Origin: Streptomyces griseus subsp. griseus
Lineage (GTDB): Bacteria; Actinomycetota; Actinomycetes; Streptomycetales; Streptomycetaceae
Direction of reading: 5' to 3'
Assembly: GCF_000720255.1 (NCBI RefSeq)
Contig: NZ_JOJE01000006.1
Span: 62,001 to 126,000, forward strand
Length of the DNA: 64,000 bases
In this document: positions 25,863 to 32,611 of the stretch, in pieces
Layout: every line of letters begins with the position of its first letter
Position numbering within the stretch: the first letter of the stretch is position 1
Translations under genes and position numbers: made by a program
The notes under the pieces: generated by a model
Databases searched by the model: none
What the model was told of the DNA's origin: nothing
Seen by the model: the letters and a program-made list of their open reading frames with translations, nothing else

Positions 25863-26618
25863 GTGCTCCGCATCATCGACGCCCGAACCGGTGAGCCCCT
25901 CGACGCCGCCCCGGTCCGCCGCGGCCTGACCCGGGTCGAGGCGCACGCGACGCGCTACGACACGGGGACGCTGCGCGTGCTGCTCGTCGCCGACCTGCTC
26001 GTCCGCGCCCTGGAACTCGGCGGTACGCCCGTTCGGGCGCTCCTCACCGGCGAAGGGGACCGGACGCGGGTCCGGGCGGGTGCGGCGGCACTGGGCGTCC
26101 GACCCTTCGAGGAGGGCCGGGACACCGGCCTGCGGGAGGCGCAGACCCTCCACGTGGTCGGCGAGGGCGACGCGACCCCCGACGGCGTGCGGATCACCGT
26201 CGCGCCCGTCGAGCCGACCGATCTCGTACCGGCGTCCGGCGCCGACCCGGGCGCCCCCGAGCACGGGCGGGGCACCGACCCGGCGGTCCTGCGCATGGCC
26301 CTGCTCTCGCGGCCACGGAGTGCCCCCGTGCGGCTGGACGACCCGGCGCTGGAGGAGGCTCGGGCCACGCTCGTACGGTGGCGCCGCGCCGTCGCCGAGT
26401 GGGCGCGGCAGCCCTCGCGGCCGGTGCCGGAGGACGTGCGCGGACAACTGCGTACAGCCTGGGAGGACGACCTGGACGTACCCGGCGTGCTCGGAGTCCT
26501 GCGCCGGGTGGAGGAGGCCGGCCCGGAGCTGCCCGACGGCGCCCGGTTCGAGACGTACGCGTACGCCGACCGGCTCCTCGGTCTCGAACTCACCCGCGAC
26601 CTGGGAGCCTGGGCATGA
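25863..26618 (+). CDS. CysRS-like protein lacking catalytic motifs
   Basis: A 251-residue protein of no named family. Residues 1-75 parallel the start of cysteinyl-tRNA synthetase/MshC (a LRIIDARTGE strand, then LRVLLVADLLVRALELGG at the helix after HIGH), but HIGH, the zinc cysteines and KMSKS are missing. Residues 160-245 (DDPALEEARATLVRW, TAWEDDLDVPGVLGVLRRV, YADRLLGLEL) closely resemble the CysRS helical domain before the anticodon region. It therefore seems to be a shrunken CysRS/MshC paralogue, perhaps a regulator. It overlaps the next gene by 4 bp (ATGA). Confidence 0.7.
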   Translation: MLRIIDARTGEPLDAAPVRRGLTRVEAHATRYDTGTLRVLLVADLLVRALELGGTPVRALLTGEGDRTRVRAGAAALGVRPFEEGRDTGLREAQTLHVVGEGDATPDGVRITVAPVEPTDLVPASGADPGAPEHGRGTDPAVLRMALLSRPRSAPVRLDDPALEEARATLVRWRRAVAEWARQPSRPVPEDVRGQLRTAWEDDLDVPGVLGVLRRVEEAGPELPDGARFETYAYADRLLGLELTRDLGAWA

Positions 26619-27160
26619 CACCGCGCACAGGAGCGGGACCGCTGCGCCGCCTGGCCGTGCTGCGGCACGCCAAGTCCGCGTGGCCGGAGGGCGTACCCGA
26701 CCGTCAACGCCCCCTGGCCCCGCGCGGCCGCCGGGACGCTCCGGCCGCCGGGCGCGCGCTCGCCGAGGTCGACTGCCTGCCGGACCTCGCCCTGTGCTCG
26801 ACGGCGAGACGCGCGCGTGAGACCTGGGAACTCGCCTCCGCCCAGTGGGGCACCCCGCCCCCGGTCCGTTACGACCCTCGCCTGTACGCGGCCGAAATGC
26901 CCGAGCTGCTGGGGGTCGTCCAGGAGACGCCGGCCGAAGTCGCCACCCTGCTGCTGGTCGGGCACAACCCCGGCCTGGAGGAACTGGTCCTCGCCCTGGC
27001 CGGGGACGGCCTGGACGACCTGCTGGACGACGTCCGGCTGAAGTTCCCGACCTCGGCGATCGCGCTCCTCTCCTGGCGCGGCACCACTTGGCGCGACCTC
27101 GCCCCCGGCACGGCCCTGCTGACCTGGACGGCCGTGCCCAGGGGAGGGAAGGGCGGCTGA
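26615..27160 (+). CDS. SixA-type histidine phosphatase
   Basis: A 181-residue phosphohistidine phosphatase-like protein. The catalytic motif LRHAKSAW (RHG family, with the phospho-accepting His) is near residue 17, STARRARETWE follows, and the second His is in LLLVGHNPGLEELVLALA. SixA removes phosphate from phosphohistidine in phosphotransfer proteins in E. coli; the target here is not known. ATG 26615 overlaps the stop of the CysRS-like gene by ATGA, showing translational coupling. Confidence 0.87.
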   Translation: MTPRTGAGPLRRLAVLRHAKSAWPEGVPDRQRPLAPRGRRDAPAAGRALAEVDCLPDLALCSTARRARETWELASAQWGTPPPVRYDPRLYAAEMPELLGVVQETPAEVATLLLVGHNPGLEELVLALAGDGLDDLLDDVRLKFPTSAIALLSWRGTTWRDLAPGTALLTWTAVPRGGKGG

Positions 27161-27182
27161 TCCGGCCCACTACGCTGGCCGG

Positions 27183-27809
27183 ATGCAGGACGAGTACCGC
27201 ACCGTCGCCCGCGCGGGTGCGCACGAGACCGAGGTCAACCGCTCCCGCTTCCTGTGCGCGGTGGCCCCGGCGGCCACCGAACAGGAGGCCCAGGACTTCA
27301 TCGCGGCCGTCCGCAAGGAGCACTCCGACGCCTCCCACAACTGCTGGGCGTACGTCATCGGGGCCGACGCGGCCGTCCAGAGGGCGAGCGACGACGGCGA
27401 ACCCGGCGGCACCGCCGGCGTCCCCATGCTCCAGATGCTGCTGCGCCGCGACATGAGGTACGTCGTCGCTGTCGTCACCCGCTACTTCGGCGGGGTCAAG
27501 CTCGGCGCGGGCGGCCTCATCCGTGCCTACGGCGGCGCGGTCGGCGAGGCCCTGGACGAGCTGGGCACGATCACCCGGCGCCGGTTCCGGCTCGCCACGG
27601 TGACGGTCGACCACCAGCGTGCGGGCAAACTCGAGAACGACCTCCGCACGACCGGCCGCGAGGTGCGCGACGTGCGCTACGGCGAGGCGGTCACCCTGGA
27701 GATCGGGCTCCCGGACGCCGACGTGGACGCCTTCCGCGCCTGGCTCGCGGACGCGACGGCGGGGACGGCGGGGTTCGAGCTCGGCGGGGAGGCGTACGGG
27801 GACGCCTGA
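27183..27809 (+). CDS. YigZ/IMPACT family protein
   Basis: A 208-residue protein with the UPF0029 signature DDGEPGGTAGVPMLQMLL and VVTRYFGGVKLGAGGLIRAYG, then the C-terminal ferredoxin-like domain. The family includes E. coli YigZ and eukaryotic IMPACT, which act around translation and starvation responses; the bacterial function is not settled. It is 22 bp after the SixA gene and probably in the same transcript with the CysRS-like protein. ATG 27183 follows a short run without a strong ribosome binding site. Confidence 0.9.
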   Translation: MQDEYRTVARAGAHETEVNRSRFLCAVAPAATEQEAQDFIAAVRKEHSDASHNCWAYVIGADAAVQRASDDGEPGGTAGVPMLQMLLRRDMRYVVAVVTRYFGGVKLGAGGLIRAYGGAVGEALDELGTITRRRFRLATVTVDHQRAGKLENDLRTTGREVRDVRYGEAVTLEIGLPDADVDAFRAWLADATAGTAGFELGGEAYGDA

Positions 27810-27895
27810 CGGATTGCCGCGCTCGTACCGCCGGGCGGAGCCAGATCGGGAGGCTGGCTGAACGCGCCGGGTGTCGCATGGCAGGATCGGGCGCC

Positions 27896-28567
27896 ATGAA
27901 GCCGTCCCGGGCGTCCCAGGCGTCCCCTGCGGTACGGAGCGTGCGCGCGGCGGTGTTCGCCGCGCTGTGCGTGCTGCTGGCCGCCGGCGGACATCTGGTG
28001 GCGACGGGTGTCGCGCCGCCCGTGTGGGTCCAGGCCGCCGGGTCCGTGCCCCTGTTCGTCGTCGGCTGGCTGCTGGGCGGACGGGAGCGGTCGCTCACCG
28101 GCATCGGCGGCGCCACGCTCGCCGCCCAGGGCGGGCTGCATCTCGCGTTCGGCGCCGCTCGGACGCATGCCATGACAGAGATGCAGGGCATGACACGGAT
28201 GCAGGGCATGACACGGATGCAGGGCATGCGCATGGCCCCGTCCCACGCGCTGACGCACGGCATGCGGATGGTTCACCCTCATGCCCTGATGCCCCACGCC
28301 ACCGCCGCGCACATCACCGCGGCGCTCGTCATGACCTGGTGGCTGCGGCGGGGCGAGGCCGCGCTGTGGTCGCTGCTGCGTTGGGCCGTCGCGTTCGTGC
28401 CGGGCCTGGTCGCCTGGTGGCGGGTGCGGGGAGGGCCAGGGGCGGTTCACGGCGTCCACCGTTTCGTGGGTCGGACCGCGGACGGGGCGAGGGCGGTGCG
28501 GCAGGCGTTGCTGCGGCACGCGGTCCACCGGCGCGGCCCGCCGGTGTCGGTCACGTACGCGAACTGA
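27896..28567 (+). CDS. membrane protein with Met/His-rich loop, putative copper binding
   Basis: A 223-residue membrane protein with hydrophobic segments at about 20-40, 47-62, 70-85 and 140-180. Between them lies a Met/His-rich stretch: three copies of TRMQGM-type hexapeptides, then HALTHGMRMVHPHALMPH. Such Met/His runs bind Cu(I). The gene is followed after 38 bp by a YcnI family copper protein, which supports a copper role; this is inferred. ATG 27896 is used; an ATG six codons upstream is possible. No known family is recognised. Confidence 0.75.
   Translation: MKPSRASQASPAVRSVRAAVFAALCVLLAAGGHLVATGVAPPVWVQAAGSVPLFVVGWLLGGRERSLTGIGGATLAAQGGLHLAFGAARTHAMTEMQGMTRMQGMTRMQGMRMAPSHALTHGMRMVHPHALMPHATAAHITAALVMTWWLRRGEAALWSLLRWAVAFVPGLVAWWRVRGGPGAVHGVHRFVGRTADGARAVRQALLRHAVHRRGPPVSVTYAN
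28172..28225 (+). repeat. 18-bp tandem repeat inside the Met/His-rich gene
   Basis: Three copies of ATGACACGGATGCAGGGC (the first with two changes) encode MTRMQG-type hexapeptides. The second and third copies are identical. They could vary in number between strains and so alter the number of metal-binding Met residues. Confidence 0.7.
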
Positions 28568-28605
28568 CCCTGCACGCCCTTTCCCAGTACGGAGACCGAC
28601 CACCC

Positions 28606-29328
28606 ATGTCCCCGATCCACACCGTCCTCCGCCGCGCGGGCGCCGTCACCGCGCTCGCCGCCGCGGGCGTCCTCACAACCGCGGGCGTGGCCGCCGCGCA
28701 CGTCACCGTCCATCCGGAGAGCTACGCCAAGGGCGCCACGGACGGCACCCTGACCTTCCGCGTCCCCGACGAGGAGGACGGCGCCGCCACCACCAAGGTC
28801 CAGGTCTTCCTGCCCACCGACCACCCCGTCCTCGGCGTGCTCGTCTCGCCGCGGGACGGCTGGACCGCCAAGGTGACCGACACGAAGCTCAAGACGCCGG
28901 TCAAGACCGACGACGGCACCATCACCGACGCCGTCTCCGAGATCACGTGGACCGGTGGCAGGATCGCCCCGGGCCAGTACGAGGACTTCGACGTCGCCTT
29001 CGGGCAGCTGCCCGACGACACCGGCCGACTCACCTTCAAGGCGCTCCAGACGTACTCCGACGGCAAGGTGGTCCGCTGGATCGAGGCGCCCGAACAGGGC
29101 GGGGACGAGCCGGAGAACCCGGCGCCGGTCGTGAGGCTAACGGCGAAGGGCACCGACGGGGGCGACACCGGGACCGGCACTCCCCGCCCGAGTCAGAACC
29201 CCGGGCAGGTCGCATCGGCGAGCGACTCGACCGCTCGTGGCCTCGGGGCGGCTGGGCTGGTCGTGGGTGTACTGGGCCTGGTGTCGGCCGGGTTCGCGAT
29301 CGCCCGCGGTCGGCGTGGACCACGCTGA
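28606..29328 (+). CDS. YcnI family (DUF1775) copper-binding membrane-anchored protein
   Basis: A 240-residue exported protein. A signal peptide ends at VAAAHVTVHPE, so the mature chain starts at or near His, the residue that with a nearby Trp or Asp binds copper in YcnI proteins. The DUF1775 beta-sandwich follows (VTVHPESYAKGATDGTLTF ... ITWTGGRIAPGQYEDFDVAF), then a Thr/Gly/Pro linker and a C-terminal membrane helix (GLGAAGLVVGVLGLVSAG) with a basic tail. In B. subtilis the family is copper-regulated. It is downstream of the Met/His-rich membrane protein. Confidence 0.9.
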   Translation: MSPIHTVLRRAGAVTALAAAGVLTTAGVAAAHVTVHPESYAKGATDGTLTFRVPDEEDGAATTKVQVFLPTDHPVLGVLVSPRDGWTAKVTDTKLKTPVKTDDGTITDAVSEITWTGGRIAPGQYEDFDVAFGQLPDDTGRLTFKALQTYSDGKVVRWIEAPEQGGDEPENPAPVVRLTAKGTDGGDTGTGTPRPSQNPGQVASASDSTARGLGAAGLVVGVLGLVSAGFAIARGRRGPR

Positions 29329-29330
29329 AG

Positions 29331-29355
29331 GTGAGGTGAGGTGAGGTGAGGTGAG
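29331..29355. repeat. (GTGAG)5 microsatellite
   Basis: Five perfect GTGAG units directly follow the YcnI gene stop, in a gap of 94 bp before the convergent permease gene. Possibly a slippage-prone spacer; no function apparent. Confidence 0.8.
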
Positions 29356-29422
29356 GGGGCGGCGGCGGCGATCTCGTGCCGCTGCCCCTCACCGACCACG
29401 GACCCGGAAGGCCAACTCGCTG

Positions 29423-31081
29423 TCAGATTCCCGCCGGTTCCACCGGCAGCACATGGTCGCCGACTTTGTCCGTACTCAGGCACAGAGAGCAGACGACGGC
29501 GTCGTGGGTGGCGCAGGCGGTCAGGTCCGGGCGCTCGTAGGGCTGCCGGCAGACGTGGCAGTCCAGGGTGAGCGCGCTCGGGTTGCCGTCCGCGTCCAGG
29601 AGGGGCTCGTCGATGCCGTCGTCGGTGCGGCGCAGGTAGTACCTGCCCTTGGTGACGACCGCCATGAGCGGCGTGAGGACGAACGCGATGACGGCGGCGG
29701 CGACGGGGGAGTACGGCTGGAGGGTGTCGCCGAGCGCGTGGAAGTACATGGCGATCGACAGCCCGGAGGCGGCGACGAACGCCACGACACCGACCGGGTT
29801 GACGGCGTACAGCATGCCGCGGCGGAACTCCGGCTGGAGCGGGGAGAGCTTCAACAGGTACTTGTTGACGCCGATGTCGGTGGCGACGGTGACGACCCAG
29901 GCGATGGCGCAGTTCGAGTAGAAGCCGAGGATGTCGTTGAGGAAGCTGAACATGTCGGCTTCCATCAGGGCCAGGGCGAACGCCAGGTTGACCAGGACGA
30001 AGACCATGCGGCCGGGGTAGTGCTTGGTGACGCGGGTGAAGGAGTTCGTCCACGCCAGCGATCCGGAGTACGCGTTCGTCACGTTGATCTTGATCTGGCT
30101 GATGACGACCAGGGCGACGGCCAGCGGGACGACCATCCAGGACGGCATCATCGCGTCGAACGCGCCGCGGAACTGCTGGATCGGCTCGGGCGCCGCGTCC
30201 GCGCCGACCTCGGCCAGGATGTAGACGGCGAGGAAGACGCCGATGGCCTGCTTGAGCGCGCCGAGCACGACCCATCCGGGCCCGGCCATGACGACCGCGG
30301 TCCACCAGGTGCGCTTGTTCGCCTCGGTCTTGGGCGGCATGAAGCGCAAGTAGTCGATCTGCTCACCGATCTGCGCGATGAGCGAGAGGCACACGCCCGC
30401 GCCGAGGAGGACGGAGGCGGTGTTGACGCCGCCTTCGCCGTCGGTGCCGGCGTAGGCGAGGAAGCGGTCGACCGTGCCCGGGTCGGTGGCGACCAGGTAC
30501 ACCAGCGGGCCGACCATCAGCAGCAGCCAGACGGGCGTCGTCCACACCTGGAGCTTGCTGAGCGCCTTCATGCCGTAGATCACCAGCGGGATCACCATCA
30601 GCGTGGAGACCAGGTAGCCCAGCCAGAGCGGCAGTCCTAGGCCCAGTTTGAGGCCCTGGGCCATGATCGAGCCCTCGAGGGCGAAGAAGATGAAGGTGAA
30701 GCTGGCGAAGATGACGCTGGTGAGGACGGAGCCGTAGTAGCCGAACCCGGAGCCGCGGGTGATCAGGTCGAGGTCGATGTTGTAGCGGGCGCCGTAGTAG
30801 GCGAGGGGGAAGCCGGTGACGAAGATGACGACCGCGGCGACGGCGATCGCGACGAGCGCGTTGCCGGTGCCGTGGGCCAGGCCGATGCCCGCGCCGATGG
30901 AGAAGTCGGCCATATAGGCGATGCCGCCGAGCGCCGTGGTGGCCACGACCATCGGGGTCCAGCGGCGGTAACTGCGGGGTGCGAAGCGGAGGGTGTAGTC
31001 CTCCAGGGTCTCCTTCACCGCCTGGTCCGTGGCGGCCTTCGTGCTTCCTGGCGTTGTCAGCGGTGACTCGGTGGTACTCAT
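29423..31081 (-). CDS. NCS1-family purine/cytosine permease with Cys-rich C-terminal tail
   Basis: A 552-residue NCS1 transporter with about 12 membrane helices. Seen: RRWTPMVVATTALGGIAYMA in helix 1 and ITRGSGFGYYGSVL, as in purine/cytosine permeases. It ends in a cytoplasmic tail (about residues 505-545) with C-x2-C-x11-C-x2-H-x4-C-x2-C, that is CHVCRQPYERPDLTACATHD and VCSLCLSTDK, looking like a zinc ribbon. A similar Cys-rich segment links NCS1-like permeases to histidine kinases in some proteins I recall, so a sensing role is possible. GGGAGG lies eight bases before ATG 31081. Confidence 0.85.
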   Translation of the reverse strand: MSTTESPLTTPGSTKAATDQAVKETLEDYTLRFAPRSYRRWTPMVVATTALGGIAYMADFSIGAGIGLAHGTGNALVAIAVAAVVIFVTGFPLAYYGARYNIDLDLITRGSGFGYYGSVLTSVIFASFTFIFFALEGSIMAQGLKLGLGLPLWLGYLVSTLMVIPLVIYGMKALSKLQVWTTPVWLLLMVGPLVYLVATDPGTVDRFLAYAGTDGEGGVNTASVLLGAGVCLSLIAQIGEQIDYLRFMPPKTEANKRTWWTAVVMAGPGWVVLGALKQAIGVFLAVYILAEVGADAAPEPIQQFRGAFDAMMPSWMVVPLAVALVVISQIKINVTNAYSGSLAWTNSFTRVTKHYPGRMVFVLVNLAFALALMEADMFSFLNDILGFYSNCAIAWVVTVATDIGVNKYLLKLSPLQPEFRRGMLYAVNPVGVVAFVAASGLSIAMYFHALGDTLQPYSPVAAAVIAFVLTPLMAVVTKGRYYLRRTDDGIDEPLLDADGNPSALTLDCHVCRQPYERPDLTACATHDAVVCSLCLSTDKVGDHVLPVEPAGI

Positions 31082-31221
31082 GACGCGCCTCCCGGTGGGG
31101 CTGGGTGCGGGGGTTGGGGGAGTGGAGAACCCGCTCGGCGTCGTCGCCGGAGCGGGACAGTCGACGGACCGTCATGAGTCGTGTGCGGGCTTGTATACGG
31201 CTCCGATCCCAGGGGCACGCT

Positions 31222-31248
31222 AGAAACCGCTTGTTACCGCCGGTTTCT
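31222..31248. promoter_or_regulatory. inverted repeat upstream of the NCS1 permease
   Basis: AGAAACCG-N11-CGGTTTCT, perfect 8-bp arms, 141 bp upstream of the permease. It is in the 366-bp divergent region to sbcD (31082-31447), otherwise without recognised elements except a mini-ORF at 31428. It could be a regulator binding site or a transcript hairpin. Confidence 0.4.
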
Positions 31249-31427
31249 CTTGTCGTGAACACGATGTTTCAGGGGTCCCGGTCCTCCGTCGTCCGACGCC
31301 GGGCGGCGATGGCAGACTGAGGTCCGTGAGGATCAGCGCTCGGCAGGGGTTAGCGTGGTCGGTGCCGATGGTTGGTGAGGGCCGGGCGCGGATCGGGGCC
31401 CGGGCCAGGGGTGGAGCAAGGGGAGAC

Positions 31428-31451
31428 ATGCGGGTCGGAGTGGCGTCTTGA
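31428..31451 (+). CDS. possible 7-codon leader ORF coupled to sbcD
   Basis: ATG with AAGGGGAG five bases upstream encodes MRVGVAS; its TGA overlaps the TTG start of sbcD (TTGA). The strong ribosome binding site belongs to this ATG, while the TTG has only a weaker GGAG. Translation of the mini-ORF would deliver ribosomes to sbcD. It may be a coupling leader. Whether the peptide itself matters is unknown. Confidence 0.35.
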   Translation: MRVGVAS

Positions 31452-32611
31452 GGATCCTGCACACGTCCGACTGGCACCTCGGCCGTGCCTTCCACCGGGT
31501 GAACATGCTCGGTGCCCAGGCGGACTTCATCGCGCAGCTCGTCGCGACCGTGCGGGAGCGCGAGGTCGACGCGGTGGTCGTGTCGGGGGATGTGTACGAC
31601 CGTGCGGTGCCTCCGCTCGCCGCAGTCGAACTCTTCGACGACGCCCTGCACCGGCTCGCAGGCCTCGGCGTGCCCACGGTGATGATCTCCGGGAACCACG
31701 ACTCGGCCCGGCGGCTCGGAGTGGGCGCCGGGCTCATCGGCCGCGCGGGCATCCACCTGCGGACCCAGCCGTCGGCCGCCGGGACACCGGTGGTGCTCGC
31801 GGACGCCTTCGGCGACGTGGCGTTCTACGGGCTGCCCTACCTTGAACCCGCCCTGGTGAAGGAGGAGTTCGGGGTGGAGAAGGCCGGTCATGAGGCCGTG
31901 CTCGCCGCCGCCATGGACCGGGTCCGCGCCGACCTCGCCACCCGCGCGCCCCACACCCGCTCCGTCGTCCTCGCCCACGCCTTCGTCATCGGCGGCGAGG
32001 CCAGCGACAGCGAACGGGACATCACCGTGGGCGGGGTGGCCGCCGTGCCCGCAGGCGTCTTCGACGGCGCCGACTACGCGGCCCTGGGCCACCTGCACGG
32101 CTGCCAGACCATCACCGAGCGCGTGCGCTACTCCGGCTCCCCGCTGCCGTACTCCTTCTCCGAGGCCGACCACCGCAAGACCATGTGGCTCGTCGACCTG
32201 GACGCCGACGGGGCGGTCACCGCCGAGCGGATCGACTGTCCCGTGCCGCGCGCACTGGTCCGGCTGCGCGGCACGCTGGAGGACCTGCTCGCCGACCCGG
32301 AGCTGGCGCGGCACGAGGAGGCGTGGGTCGAGGCCACCCTCACCGACGCCGTCCGCCCCGCCGACCCCATGGCCCGGCTCACCGAACGCTTCCCGCACAC
32401 CCTCAGCCTCGTCTTCGCCCCGGAACGGGCGCCGGACGACCCGGACCTGTCGTACGCCCGCCGCCTCGCCGGCCGCAGCGACCAGCAGATCGCCGAGGAC
32501 TTCGTCAGCCATGTGCGCGGCGCCGGCCCCGACGACCGCGAACAGGAAGTGCTGAGGGACGCCTTCGACGCCGTCCGCGCGGACGACGCGGTGCGGGAGG
32601 TGGCACGGTGA
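31448..32611 (+). CDS. sbcD: exonuclease subunit SbcD
   Basis: The 387-residue Mre11-type nuclease of the SbcCD complex, which opens hairpins and trims DNA ends. Metal-binding motifs: D8/H10 in HTSDWHLG, D48 in VSGDVYDRAVPP, N83/H84 in SGNHDS, HAFVIGG and GHLHGC. The start is a TTG, which gives the exact MRILHTSDWH family start; no ATG/GTG fits as well. A mini-ORF overlaps the start. It overlaps sbcC by GTGA. SbcCD activity depends on Mn and on ATP hydrolysis by SbcC. Confidence 0.95.
   Translation: MRILHTSDWHLGRAFHRVNMLGAQADFIAQLVATVREREVDAVVVSGDVYDRAVPPLAAVELFDDALHRLAGLGVPTVMISGNHDSARRLGVGAGLIGRAGIHLRTQPSAAGTPVVLADAFGDVAFYGLPYLEPALVKEEFGVEKAGHEAVLAAAMDRVRADLATRAPHTRSVVLAHAFVIGGEASDSERDITVGGVAAVPAGVFDGADYAALGHLHGCQTITERVRYSGSPLPYSFSEADHRKTMWLVDLDADGAVTAERIDCPVPRALVRLRGTLEDLLADPELARHEEAWVEATLTDAVRPADPMARLTERFPHTLSLVFAPERAPDDPDLSYARRLAGRSDQQIAEDFVSHVRGAGPDDREQEVLRDAFDAVRADDAVREVAR

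Noticed and set aside
25680..27614. Upstream extension of the CoA-binding gene on the minus strand
   Set aside because: The extension is antisense to the CysRS-like, SixA and YigZ genes; the strong ribosome binding site before ATG 25679 settles the start.
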